Origin: Rhodococcus globerulus NBRC 14531
GTDB taxonomy: Bacteria; Actinomycetota; Actinomycetes; Mycobacteriales; Mycobacteriaceae
Assembly: GCF_001894805.1 (NCBI RefSeq)
Contig: NZ_BCWX01000006.1
Span: 62,001 to 126,000 of the forward strand
Direction of reading: 5' to 3'
DNA length: 64,000 nt
Below are positions 29,453 to 37,591 of the stretch, one piece after another (positions within the stretch are counted from its first letter, which is position 1; the number at the start of each line of letters is the position of its first letter). Made by a program: the position numbers and the translations under genes. Below the pieces are notes generated by a model. It saw nothing but the letters and a program-made list of their open reading frames with translations. It did not search any database and had not been told where the DNA came from.

Positions 29453-30223
29453 TCAGAACAACATCGGTATTGCGCTTCCGCGCTGCCGAGCCTCGTGAAC
29501 CCGAGCATTCCAGCGCTTGATCAGCCACATTTCGATCAGCTCGGGGCGGGTTTGGGCAGTGGTTGCCCACGAACTGAGCAGTTGGTTGTAGCGGTGGTAC
29601 CTGCGAAGTGTGAAACCGCTGACCGATGGATCTTCCAGCCAGCCTTCGTGAATCAGGGTCGAGACACCGAATTGGTCGATCAACTGGGCACGGCCACCTG
29701 CCTCTGATACTTCCGCTGCCCACATGAATGCAGCAAGGAGGGAAACTCCAACGCCAGGTGTCACCGGCCACCCTGACCAGGTGCCGCGGTGGATGGCTGG
29801 CAACGTGCGAGTTTTCAAGCAGTAATCGAGGATGGACTTGATCGGCTGTAGCGGATCCTCGCCCTTCGCGATTGGTGCGCCGAATACGTCGGGAAATCGG
29901 CGTTTGAAGCGACGTCCTCGGTGAGCGCTTTGCCACGCCGCGCAGAGAAATAGCAGTCCGAGACCGTCGTGGGTCGCGATAATGAGTTCGCTGCCAGGCC
30001 GAAGGTCATTTCGCTGTACGGTTGCTATTCCCTCGGTGACGATTTTTCCATCGTCGTTTCGACCGCGTAGCTGAATCTCGTGCTCGGAATCGCGCAGGTG
30101 GGAGTTCCACCAGTCGAGGTCGACGCTGGCTTCGTCGTCGAGGATATGCAGATCGTAAGTTCTTGCCTGGCACCAGTGAACGCATGCCTCTGGCGGTTCG
30201 AATCCAGCGTCTTCGATCGGCAT
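29453..30223 (-). CDS. Hypothetical cytoplasmic protein (256 aa)
   Basis: ATG 30223 is preferred over an upstream start at 30274 because AGGA stands about ten bases before it and the added 17 residues look non-coding. The protein is soluble, tryptophan rich, and has a basic middle (HRGRRFKRRFPDVFGAP). A helical second half contains GVGVSLLAAFMWAAEV, LIDQFGVSTLIHEGWLEDP and TLRRYHRYNQLL. I recognise no catalytic motif. The 'PGVGVSLLAAFMW' segment could be a helix-hairpin-helix-like turn, which would fit a DNA-binding or glycosylase fold, but this is only a thought. It lies between the defence island and the chromosomal genes, on the strand opposite to its left neighbour. Confidence 0.6.
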   Translation of the reverse strand: MPIEDAGFEPPEACVHWCQARTYDLHILDDEASVDLDWWNSHLRDSEHEIQLRGRNDDGKIVTEGIATVQRNDLRPGSELIIATHDGLGLLFLCAAWQSAHRGRRFKRRFPDVFGAPIAKGEDPLQPIKSILDYCLKTRTLPAIHRGTWSGWPVTPGVGVSLLAAFMWAAEVSEAGGRAQLIDQFGVSTLIHEGWLEDPSVSGFTLRRYHRYNQLLSSWATTAQTRPELIEMWLIKRWNARVHEARQRGSAIPMLF

Positions 30224-30273
30224 GTGGCGATCCTGGCACGTTTCGCGGCTGTTGTGGTGTAGCCGCGCTTGCA

Positions 30274-30348
30274 CTTCACGGTATTGACTGAATTAGCGTT
30301 CGCCGTGAAGGTTGGATTCTGTCGCTTCCGGCAGTCCCGAGAAGCGAC
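30274..30348. repeat. Two adjacent inverted repeats between minus-strand genes
   Basis: CTTCACGG (30274-30281) pairs with CCGTGAAG (30303-30310), and GTCGCTTC (30321-30328) pairs with GAAGCGAC (30341-30348), all perfect 8-base arms. They fill the gap between two minus-strand genes. They could be a terminator without a T-run or protein binding sites; the sequence does not decide. Confidence 0.4.
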
Positions 30349-30421
30349 GACAAACGTCAACGCGCGTACACCCCTGCAATCGCAGAGATGCACGCGCGCA
30401 ATATAAGTCGTGGGGTGCGGG

Positions 30422-31021
30422 CTACTTGCCGGGCGTCGACACGACTGCTTTGATATCGATCTCGCTGTCAGGTGCGTCATCGCCGCAATCGCAGTCACAA
30501 TCGTCGCCGCAGCCACCGGTGTTGCATTCGCCGGCGTAACTGTCGTCATCTTCGTCGCAGTCGAGGGTGCCGCCGAAGGACTCTGCAAAATCGTCGTCGA
30601 GCTCGTGAGTGAAGGCGTGAACCTCGTCGACCAGGTTGAGGAGATGCTGCGGGGCGAAGGGGTCCGCATCAAGCATCGTCGAGACCAGCAGGTGGTCGCC
30701 GCTGAAGGCGAAGCGCAGGCGCGGCCATTCCTGTGCGAGTTCGATCAGCTGGGTTGCAGCATGGGCGGGATTACCGAGACCCGTGAGGACCGAGGACCAG
30801 ACGTTGATCTGGGGGCCGTCATCCGCGACCGTCACGTAAACGACAAACCCGTGAACCGGCACGACAATGTCGCCGTCATCGTCGGTGTCGGGCTCGCTGC
30901 CCAGCAGTTCGGCGAGGGTCTGAACGCACAGGCGAACCAATTCGTCGCGCTCGTCCGTCACTAGGGCAATGGCGCCGTTGATGTGGAGGGGCTGGTCGGC
31001 GGTCGTGTCGTGGTCGCTCAT
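30422..31021 (-). CDS. YbjN/T3SS-chaperone-like (TY-Chap) protein with acidic cysteine-rich tail
   Basis: The 199-residue protein has an N-terminal 140-residue alpha/beta domain with the pattern of actinobacterial YbjN or type III-secretion-chaperone-like proteins: VVPVHGFVVYVTVADDGPQINVWSSVLTGL, then LRFAFSGDHLLVSTMLDADPF and helix LLNLVDEVHAFTHELDDDFA. The tail is unusual: aspartate/glutamate rich with seven cysteines in about 22 residues (CDEDDDSYAGECNTGGCGD, then CDCDCGDD). This could bind a metal or be disulfide-rich. The start ATG follows GAGGATCC. Function is unknown; many relatives sit beside secretion or stress genes. It is transcribed away from the pRiA4b-like gene and may share its intergenic promoter region. 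Confidence 0.65.
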   Translation of the reverse strand: MSDHDTTADQPLHINGAIALVTDERDELVRLCVQTLAELLGSEPDTDDDGDIVVPVHGFVVYVTVADDGPQINVWSSVLTGLGNPAHAATQLIELAQEWPRLRFAFSGDHLLVSTMLDADPFAPQHLLNLVDEVHAFTHELDDDFAESFGGTLDCDEDDDSYAGECNTGGCGDDCDCDCGDDAPDSEIDIKAVVSTPGK

Positions 31022-31266
31022 GGATCCTCATGTTCTGTGCCAGTCCGAGCAGGCGCTTGGCACTGTTTTCGTGCGGTGGGTGTCAGGTCTACGGTAGTCG
31101 GCGCACACTCTTGTCCGCTTAGTGGATCATCCAATAGTGTCCCTTTCGACGGGCGCTGAGTAGAACTTCGCCGGCGCAGAGCGACGTGACTCGAGTCCCG
31201 ACAAATCCGGCAGCTTTGTGGCAGTGAGTATCTCGGCTTGTCGGTAGGTAGATCTAGTCTCCACAA

Positions 31267-32652
31267 ATGACGGGTCAGCGAGTTCGACGAGCTTCACATC
31301 TGCGTTTGGTGCCTGCATTTCAAGCGGCACAAACCGTCCGTACGCCGAGGCAGATGCGGAATCAGCGTCGACGGCCGGAGGTGGCGAACTTTGTCATGCG
31401 GATCGAACTTGATTGCGTCGCGCCACCCATTTGGCGAAGGTTCTCGGTGCCGTCGAATATCGAACTCGACCAATTGCATTCGATCATCCAGGCGGTCATG
31501 GGATGGGGTGATCAACACGCACATCAGTGGGTGAGCGTCCATCATTCAACGAGCAATGGCCCAGATCGGTATATCGCGCGAGAGGCGATCGAGCGCGATG
31601 GATATCAGGAAGACGAGTTTGGTGAGGACGAAGTCCGGATCGACGAGGCGGTCACCGGGGTAGGGGACTACGTCCGATACGAGTACAACGTCCGCGCGAG
31701 GTGGAGCCACACGTTGGTTCTCGAGCAGATTGTCGAAGACCAGCCGATTTCTGCGCCATCCTGTCTTGATGGCGCGAGAGCGTGCCCGCCGGAGGATTCT
31801 GGCGGTCCGGTCGGGTATCTCGAGTTCCTGAACGCGCAGGTGAGTACCGGGCTGTTCGATCCCGAACGTTTTGTTCTCACAGAGTCCAATGCGGCAGTCA
31901 CCACTGCAGTGGCACTGCATAAGTCACCGCCTGTGGGCAGCTCGCTGTTCGAGACGTTCTTACGCCGTATGTCGGTTCATTCCGCGCCGAAACTGTTTGC
32001 CGCAGTTGCCAAAGCGGAGCTAAGTGGTGGGTATGACAACTACTTCGAGACGATGCGTGAGGGAGCAACCCGCCAGTTGCTGTGGCTGCTGAACTCCGCG
32101 CGAGGCGGTGGGATTGTGTTGACGTCGTCCGGGTCACTGCCTCCGGACCTTGGTGCGTCTGCCCGAGACGAACTCGATTGGGACAGTGAGTGGATCGATG
32201 CCGCGGTAGGGAGTGACTCGCAATTAGCAGTACTTGTTGAGATCGCCAAGACCCTGAGATTGGTCCGGAAACTCCGAGGCACTTTGATTCTGACTCGACT
32301 CGGCGCGTCAGTTCTAGCGTATGAAGGCGAGCTGTGGCGCCACATCGTGATGACCATGCCGTTGGGAAAGGGCGAGCTGGCGCAGGAAGCCGGCCGAATT
32401 CTGTTCCTTACGTTGGCTGCCGGCTTGTCGGAGTCCGAACGTAGTGAAGTGATGATCGAAGGACTCACGGCATTGGGTTGGTCGACAACAGACGGAACAC
32501 TCCTCGGCGACGACGATTGGACGTGGATGGTGAGAGACACTCTCCTGTACCTGCGAATGATCGGGGCGATTGTCTCCAATCCGTTGGACCAGCATGTTTC
32601 CGCCGATCCTGAGTGGGGCCGACGTTTTGCCCGGATGGTTCTGTCTAAATAA
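31267..32652 (+). CDS. Plasmid pRiA4b ORF-3-like domain protein
   Basis: Residues about 43-210 match the pRiA4b ORF-3 domain: VMRIELDCVAPPIWRRFSVP, LDQLHSIIQAVMGWGDQHAHQW, the acidic DEFGEDEVRIDEAV segment, a YDYGD-like stretch (YVRYEYNVRARWSHTLVLE) and CLDGARACPPEDSGGPVGY. The C-terminal 240 residues form a helical domain often seen in actinobacterial members. The family occurs on plasmids, near transposases and in defence islands, and its biochemical role is unknown. The protein has no signal peptide. ATG 31267 is the longest start; ATG 31354 with GAGG just before it is an alternative that would still keep the whole domain. Confidence 0.8.
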   Translation: MTGQRVRRASHLRLVPAFQAAQTVRTPRQMRNQRRRPEVANFVMRIELDCVAPPIWRRFSVPSNIELDQLHSIIQAVMGWGDQHAHQWVSVHHSTSNGPDRYIAREAIERDGYQEDEFGEDEVRIDEAVTGVGDYVRYEYNVRARWSHTLVLEQIVEDQPISAPSCLDGARACPPEDSGGPVGYLEFLNAQVSTGLFDPERFVLTESNAAVTTAVALHKSPPVGSSLFETFLRRMSVHSAPKLFAAVAKAELSGGYDNYFETMREGATRQLLWLLNSARGGGIVLTSSGSLPPDLGASARDELDWDSEWIDAAVGSDSQLAVLVEIAKTLRLVRKLRGTLILTRLGASVLAYEGELWRHIVMTMPLGKGELAQEAGRILFLTLAAGLSESERSEVMIEGLTALGWSTTDGTLLGDDDWTWMVRDTLLYLRMIGAIVSNPLDQHVSADPEWGRRFARMVLSK

Positions 32653-33026
32653 TTACCCGATCGAATCGACCGTCGATATCAATCGATGCAGAGTTGTTAT
32701 ATGTGCTGGAAGCGCATGATTTTCCGGCGACGGAATCCCGAATATTTTCGGGTGGCAAAATATGCGAGTTTTTGTTCGAAATTGCCATCATGCTAGGGTC
32801 GATCCTCAGTTGTTGAATTGCGAGGTCGAGCCAAAAGCTTGCGCAGAAGATTTATTTTGTGGAGGTTGGGTTTCGGAAAAGACGAAGTGCGTGTTGCTAG
32901 TCAATTGAATATGTGACCGGTGTTGGTATGACGGTCGCTCCTAGGGCGTGCAGAAGCGAAGCGCAAAGATCCTGAACAGGGGTTTTTGTGCGTCGTTCTG
33001 CCGATTATGTGCGAAGGATGTGGCGT
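32653..33026. promoter_or_regulatory. Control region upstream of the symporter, with a palindrome at 32737-32752
   Basis: About 370 bases without a gene, richer in A+T than its neighbours. CCCGAA and TTCGGG (32737-32752) form a perfect 6-base inverted repeat around TATT. It may be an operator or the terminator of the preceding gene; no T-run follows. No riboswitch was recognised. Confidence 0.35.
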
Positions 33027-34694
33027 GTGACGGGGTCCGACATGGTCCAGTTCAGTACCTTGGTAATTGTTTCACTGCTTGTTGCTTTTTATGGTGGAAC
33101 ATTTCTGATTTCTCTTCGTATTGGTAAGAAGCAGGAAAATGCCGACGGTTTTATGACCGCCGGAAACAAATTAGGATTTGGTGTTTCGGCCGCGAGTATG
33201 ACGGCCACTTGGATTTGGGCGTCGTCGATGTACGCATCCGCCACTTCTGGCTACACCTACGGAATCTCCGGCCCCATTCACTACGGTTTGTGGGGCGCGT
33301 TGATGATTCTCTTCATTTATCCCTTTGGGCAGCGAATTCGTAAAGTAGCGCCGAAAGCCCACACTCTGGCTGAGGTCATGTACGCGCGGCACGGACGCTC
33401 GAGTCAGCTGATGCTTGCGGGCTCCAATATCGTCGGCAGTCTCATCAGTTTGATGTCGAACTTCCTCGCTGGTGGTCTGCTGATCGCGTTGCTTTCGCCG
33501 TTCAACTTCATCCAGGGTGTGTTCATCGTCGCGCTGGGCGTCCTGCTGTACACGTTGTGGTCAGGTTTCCGTGCTTCGGTGTTGACCGACTTCGTTCAGC
33601 TGATCGGAATGCTCGGTGCGGTAGCGGTTTTGGTGCCGTTCATCTTCTTCGCAGCTGGGTTCCCGGCGGCCTTCGAATCCGGCGCAGGCAACCTCACTGC
33701 TGAGCAGGGCAACTTCTTCTCGAGCGTTGCCTTCTTCGAACAGGGTGCACCGTACATCGCGGCAGTTCTTGCCTACGCAATCGGCAACCAGACCATCGCC
33801 CAACGACTCTTCGCGGTCCGCGAAGACCTGATCAAGCCCACCTTCATCACCGCAACTGTGGGATACGGCGCAACGGTCATCGGTGTCGGAATGCTGGGTG
33901 TTCTCGCGCTGTACCTCGGAATCGAGCCAACTGATGGTGACGTCAACAACCTGATTCCTCAGATGGCCGCGTCGTACCTGCCCGGAATTTTGCTTGCTGT
34001 CTTCTTTGTCATGATCATCGGCGCGCTGTCGTCGACGGCGGACTCGGACCTTGCTGCACTCTCGTCCATCGTGATGACCGACGTCTACGGCCAGGCTGTC
34101 GCCGGCAAGGGTAATGCGAACCCTCGACGGATGCTGCTTATCGGCCGAGTAACGATGATTGTTGCCACGGCGGCGGCTATCTCCTTGGCAAGTCTGCAAT
34201 TGAGCATTCTGGATCTGTTGGTTTTCGTCGGCGCGCTGTGGGGCGCTTTGGTGTTCCCGGTTATTGCGAGCTTCTACTGGGGCAAGGTCACCAACAAAGC
34301 CTTCACTGTGTCGGTGCTGGTGGCTCTTGCTGCCTTCTTGCCCGTCCGATTCAGTTGGGTGCCGATGGATGGGATGTTCGGGATCCTCTCCGACATCGTT
34401 GCCGTTGTCGGTATCGGAGTGGTGCTGGGGCTCATGACATTTGGATTCTTCGGTCTGAAGGTTGCGCAGATCGTCGGTGGCCTGGCGATCGTGCTGTCCG
34501 CGCCGTTCGCGATCGGCTTCCTGCACGACTACCCAACGCTCAGCGGATCTTTGGTGGCCTATGCCGTCAGTACCGTCGTGTGTTTTGCGATGTCCGTCAA
34601 TCAGCGTGAGACGTTCGATTTCGAACTGATCAAGCAGCGGACGGGAGACTTCGACAAGGAAGAGTTTCCTGCTGTGGGAGCGTCCGGAAAGTAA
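33027..34694 (+). CDS. Sodium:solute symporter family permease (DUR3-like)
   Basis: The integral membrane protein of about 555 residues has the SSS/APC-fold layout of 13-14 hydrophobic helices. Signature parts are an N-terminal GGTFLISLRIGKK, AASMTATWIWASSMYASATSGYTYGISGP (close in style to DUR3-type urea/polyamine symporters), GNQTIAQRLFAVRED and SSTADSDLAALSSIVMTD, which holds the conserved sodium-site serines. I chose GTG 33027 with GAAGG about nine bases upstream; ATG 33042 is also possible, and an in-frame GTG at 32988 gives 568 residues. A 43-residue membrane peptide follows 27 bp downstream. The substrate cannot be told: urea, short organic acids and amino acids are all transported in this family. 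The nearby MarR-acyl-CoA ligase pair makes a carboxylate substrate conceivable. Confidence 0.85.
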   Translation: MTGSDMVQFSTLVIVSLLVAFYGGTFLISLRIGKKQENADGFMTAGNKLGFGVSAASMTATWIWASSMYASATSGYTYGISGPIHYGLWGALMILFIYPFGQRIRKVAPKAHTLAEVMYARHGRSSQLMLAGSNIVGSLISLMSNFLAGGLLIALLSPFNFIQGVFIVALGVLLYTLWSGFRASVLTDFVQLIGMLGAVAVLVPFIFFAAGFPAAFESGAGNLTAEQGNFFSSVAFFEQGAPYIAAVLAYAIGNQTIAQRLFAVREDLIKPTFITATVGYGATVIGVGMLGVLALYLGIEPTDGDVNNLIPQMAASYLPGILLAVFFVMIIGALSSTADSDLAALSSIVMTDVYGQAVAGKGNANPRRMLLIGRVTMIVATAAAISLASLQLSILDLLVFVGALWGALVFPVIASFYWGKVTNKAFTVSVLVALAAFLPVRFSWVPMDGMFGILSDIVAVVGIGVVLGLMTFGFFGLKVAQIVGGLAIVLSAPFAIGFLHDYPTLSGSLVAYAVSTVVCFAMSVNQRETFDFELIKQRTGDFDKEEFPAVGASGK

Positions 34695-34721
34695 CCGTCG
34701 AGGCAAGTGGAAGGGATACGA

Positions 34722-34853
34722 ATGAGTACAGCTCTACTGACCATTTATGTTCTGATCTGGCCGGCGTTGGTGCTGGTTGTCTTGGGAGTCATCAGCAAGG
34801 GATTCTTCAAGGATTGGGCAACTGCTCGCCGCAACGGTGAGGATCTGGTCTAG
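34722..34853 (+). CDS. Putative transporter small subunit, 43 aa membrane peptide
   Basis: ATG 34722 to TAG 34853 encodes 43 residues beginning MSTALLTIYVLIWP. GGAAGGG lies about seven bases upstream. The peptide is one hydrophobic helix (residues 4-24) followed by a charged cytoplasmic tail (KGFFKDWATARRNGEDLV). Peptides of this kind are known as small companions encoded directly after SSS-type symporters, and the 27-bp spacing here fits an operon. It probably stabilises or tunes the symporter in the membrane. It is short enough to be missed by usual gene finders. I am confident it is a gene; its mechanism is inference. Confidence 0.8.
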   Translation: MSTALLTIYVLIWPALVLVVLGVISKGFFKDWATARRNGEDLV

Positions 34854-34860
34854 CTGTTCA

Positions 34861-34895
34861 CGCCGCCACCGACGCACTTGCTGTCGGTGGCGGCG
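34861..34895 (+). terminator. Hairpin terminator after symporter operon
   Basis: CGCCGCCACCGAC (34861-34873) is perfectly complementary to 34883-34895 with a 9-base loop. It begins seven bases after the stop of the small transporter subunit. No T-run follows, which is common for actinobacterial terminators. Confidence 0.65.
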
Positions 34896-34901
34896 GTCAT
34901 A

Positions 34902-34932
34902 TTGCGTCGGACACAGGGGTCGGCGTTATAGT
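34902..34932 (+). promoter_or_regulatory. Candidate promoter giving a leaderless MarR transcript
   Basis: TATAGT (34927-34932) lies six bases before the GTG at 34939, and TTGCGT (34902-34907) is 19 bases further up. A transcript beginning at the G of that GTG would have no leader, a common arrangement in actinobacteria. There is no ribosome binding site in front of that GTG. Confidence 0.45.
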
Positions 34933-34938
34933 TGCTCA

Positions 34939-35400
34939 GTGCAACACAACGGAGCAATGTCGCTCACCGGGCCGCCGGCCGTCCATGACGAGCTGGTGCA
35001 TCTGACGCGACAGCTGATGACGGGGGATCGGCATTCCGACGATCAGCCGTCCATCGCGCAGCACTCGTTCCTCTCGTTCATCGGCCGCAATGACGGCTGC
35101 CGGGCAACAGAGATCTCCGACGTTTTCGGCGTCAACCGCTCGACCATCTCGCGCCAAGTGCGTGGATGCATCGACGCAGGCTGGGTGTATGCCGATCCGG
35201 GACCCGTTCGCTTGGGCAATCCGCTCCACCTCACTGACGAGGGTCGCAAATATCTCGACGCCGCCGACGCGCGTCGACTCGACCAAGTCGTCAGCAGGCT
35301 GCACGATTGGACTGAGTCCGAGATCGAGGAATTCGCCCGTGCACTTCACCGCTTCAGAATCAGCACAGAATCGCAGACCGACGGAGATGACACCCTGTGA
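34939..35400 (+). CDS. MarR-family transcriptional regulator
   Basis: The protein has about 153 residues and a winged helix: HSFLSFIGRNDGCRATEISDVFGVNRSTISRQVRGCIDAGWVYADPGPVRLGNPLHLTDEGRKYL, flanked by dimerisation helices. This is the MarR pattern, with VNRSTISRQV as recognition helix. I chose GTG 34939 because a good -10 hexamer ends six bases before it, implying a leaderless message; ATG 34957 has GGAG only two bases upstream. The stop overlaps the GTG of the following acyl-CoA ligase (GTGA), so both are translated together. It probably senses a carboxylate, phenolic or acyl-CoA ligand and controls its own operon, and perhaps the symporter; this is inference. Confidence 0.82.
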   Translation: MQHNGAMSLTGPPAVHDELVHLTRQLMTGDRHSDDQPSIAQHSFLSFIGRNDGCRATEISDVFGVNRSTISRQVRGCIDAGWVYADPGPVRLGNPLHLTDEGRKYLDAADARRLDQVVSRLHDWTESEIEEFARALHRFRISTESQTDGDDTL

Positions 35401-37190
35401 GTGAGTACAGCGCCAAAGCCCAGTTCACTATCTCCGACAACGAGTCGGTGGTGCACACAGTCTTCACTCACGCCGAGCGCACCCCGAACCTCACGGTGTT
35501 CTCGCGGCCGATGGGCAACGGGTGGGTCGACGTCTCGGCGAAAGAATTTGCCGAGCAGGTCATGGGCGTGGCAAACGGGTTGATTGCCGCCGGTGTTCAG
35601 CCAGGGGACCGCGTCGCGCTTCTGTCGGCCACTCGCTACGAGTGGACGCTTTTCGACTTCGCCATCTGGGCGGCCGGCGCTGCGACGGTTCCGATCTACG
35701 ACTCGTCATCGAAGGGCCAGGTTGCTTGGATCCTCGAGGATTCCGAGTCCGTCATGGCCATCGTGGAGACGGGGACGCACGAGCAGTTGTTCCAGGATGC
35801 GCCCCCTAGTCTGCGCGCTGTCATGCAGCTCGATGCCGGCGCTGTGGCAGAGCTGACCAAGCAGGGCATCGACGTCGACGAAACCGAGTTGAAGAAGCGC
35901 CTCGACGGTATCCGCGCTGACGACCTTGCATCGCTCGTCTACACATCCGGTACGACGGGGCGGCCGAAGGGCTGCATCCTCACTCATCGGAATTTCTTGT
36001 CCGAGGTGCGCGGCATTCTGACTGCGTCGATCGGTAAGGTCGCGGTTCCGGGGAACCGAGTTCTGACCTTCCTTCCCCTGGCACATGTACTTGCTCGCGC
36101 AGTGTCCTTGGCGACGTTCGAAGCTGGTGCTGCGCAGGCGCATTGGTCTGATTTCTCGAACATTACAACGCAATTCGAGCGGTACAAGCCCAATACGATC
36201 CTCGGCGTCCCGCGGGTCTTCGAGAAGGTTCGCGACGGTGCGGCGCGGAAGGCGGAATCCGGCGGCAAGGTTCCCGGTGCAATCTTTGCTTTTGCAGAAG
36301 CAACGGCCAAGGAGTACAGCCAGTCTCTCGACGCCGGTGGCCCGTCCCTGGTGCTCAAGGCGAAGCATGCCGTCGCAGACAAGCTCGTGTACTCGAAGCT
36401 ACGTGCAGCACTCGGCGGCGAGTGCTGGTTTGCCATTTCCGGCGGCGGTGCACTTACCCCGGAACTCGGCCACTTCTTCCGTGGACTCGGCGTTCCGATC
36501 TACGAAGGCTACGGACTCACCGAAACCACGGCAGCGCATTGCGTCAACATTCCCGGGGCTCAGAAGATCGGCACCGTCGGGCAGCCTATGGGCGGCAACG
36601 GAGTTCGCATTGCCGAAGACGGCGAGATCGAGCTCAACGGCGGAGTGGTCTTCAAGGGCTATTGGAAGAACGAGAAAGCCACCGAAGAGTCCTTCGACAA
36701 CGGTTGGCTCCGCACCGGCGATCTCGGTGAGCTCGACAGTGACGGTTACCTTTCCATCACCGGTCGTAAGAAGGACCTCCTGGTGACGGCTGGTGGCAAG
36801 AACGTCTCACCCGGCCCGATGGAAGACCGTATTCGGTCGCATTCCATCATCTCGCAGGCAGTGGTCGTCGGCGATGGAAAGTCTTACGTCACGGCACTTC
36901 TGACGGTTGATCCCGAGGTTTTCGAGAAGTGGAAGGCCGATAACGGCAAGCCCGCCGAAGCAACCGTCGCTGAACTGCGTGACGACAAGGATCTTCGGGC
37001 AGAAATGCAGAAGGCGATCGATGACGCCAATTCTGCTGTCTCGCATGCCGAGTCGATCAAGAAGTTCGTGATTCTCGATCGGGATCTCACCGAGGAAGAC
37101 GGTGAGATGACGGCAACCCTCAAGATCAAGCGAAACGTAGTCGTCGACCGGTTCTCCAAGGAAATCGAAGGCATGTACACCAAGAGCTAG
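35397..37190 (+). CDS. Long-chain acyl-CoA synthetase (AMP-forming), FadD15-like
   Basis: The 597-residue adenylate-forming enzyme activates fatty acids to acyl-CoA through acyl-AMP. The P-loop is YTSGTTGRPKGCILTHRN near 182-199. Further motifs are YEGYGLTETTA, the ATP-binding WLRTGDLGELDSDGYLSITGRKKDLLVTAGGKNVSPGPME and a C-terminal region with the catalytic lysine area (MTATLKIKRNVVVD). Length and insertions fit the FadD15/long-chain ligase subgroup, which has a short N-terminus. The GTG start overlaps the MarR stop in a GTGA tetrad. The 3' end overlaps the convergent helix-turn-helix gene by four bases. It is cytoplasmic or membrane-associated and feeds lipid synthesis or beta-oxidation. 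Confidence 0.9.
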   Translation: MSEYSAKAQFTISDNESVVHTVFTHAERTPNLTVFSRPMGNGWVDVSAKEFAEQVMGVANGLIAAGVQPGDRVALLSATRYEWTLFDFAIWAAGAATVPIYDSSSKGQVAWILEDSESVMAIVETGTHEQLFQDAPPSLRAVMQLDAGAVAELTKQGIDVDETELKKRLDGIRADDLASLVYTSGTTGRPKGCILTHRNFLSEVRGILTASIGKVAVPGNRVLTFLPLAHVLARAVSLATFEAGAAQAHWSDFSNITTQFERYKPNTILGVPRVFEKVRDGAARKAESGGKVPGAIFAFAEATAKEYSQSLDAGGPSLVLKAKHAVADKLVYSKLRAALGGECWFAISGGGALTPELGHFFRGLGVPIYEGYGLTETTAAHCVNIPGAQKIGTVGQPMGGNGVRIAEDGEIELNGGVVFKGYWKNEKATEESFDNGWLRTGDLGELDSDGYLSITGRKKDLLVTAGGKNVSPGPMEDRIRSHSIISQAVVVGDGKSYVTALLTVDPEVFEKWKADNGKPAEATVAELRDDKDLRAEMQKAIDDANSAVSHAESIKKFVILDRDLTEEDGEMTATLKIKRNVVVDRFSKEIEGMYTKS

Positions 37191-37567
37191 GAGCGCTTGG
37201 GGAACTGCTCGCGGTAGGCCATGACGTCGTCGAGTCGGAATCGGCGGTGGGTTCCGCGTAGCTCGATCGGGAGCTTGCCGGCATCGGCAAGCTTGCGGAC
37301 ATATGTGTCCGAGACGCCGAGAATTTCCGCAGCTTGAGACGTTGTGAGTAGTTCGGCAACGGCACCGAGCGCAACACTGTCACCGTTGGCGAGGTATTTC
37401 AGCAGCGCTACGACGGCATCGCCCACTGAGGCCGGGACGTCGATTGTCACGCCGTCGATCACGAGCGTCGTCGTGGCAGTTGAGGTTTGAGCGAGCGCTG
37501 ACAGCGCGGTCTTGATCTTTTCTGCGTCGGCGCTACCGACTGCTGAAATTACGTGGTCAATGCTCAC
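37187..37567 (-). CDS. Excisionase/MerR-type helix-turn-helix DNA-binding protein
   Basis: The 126-residue protein ends with an excisionase-family helix-turn-helix: LLTTSQAAEILGVSDTYVRKLADAGKLPIELRGTHRRFRLDDVMAYREQF. The N-terminal 65 residues are helical and contain a short beta segment (TTLVIDGVTIDVP), as in actinobacterial antitoxin-like regulators that usually precede PIN-domain toxins. No PIN gene follows; instead the gene lies 24 bp downstream of the HipA-like gene on the same strand, so it may be the third gene of that operon. The GTG start is preceded by GGAG. DNA binding is secure; a role as antitoxin or autoregulator is a guess. Confidence 0.8.
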   Translation of the reverse strand: MSIDHVISAVGSADAEKIKTALSALAQTSTATTTLVIDGVTIDVPASVGDAVVALLKYLANGDSVALGAVAELLTTSQAAEILGVSDTYVRKLADAGKLPIELRGTHRRFRLDDVMAYREQFPKRS

Positions 37568-37591
37568 GTCGAGCTCCGATCGAAGTAGTTG

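Noticed and set aside
33561..34706. Long minus-strand open frame (381 codons) opposite the symporter gene
   Set aside because: It is charged, low-complexity and lacks any domain. It mirrors the codon bias of the real membrane protein gene on the other strand.
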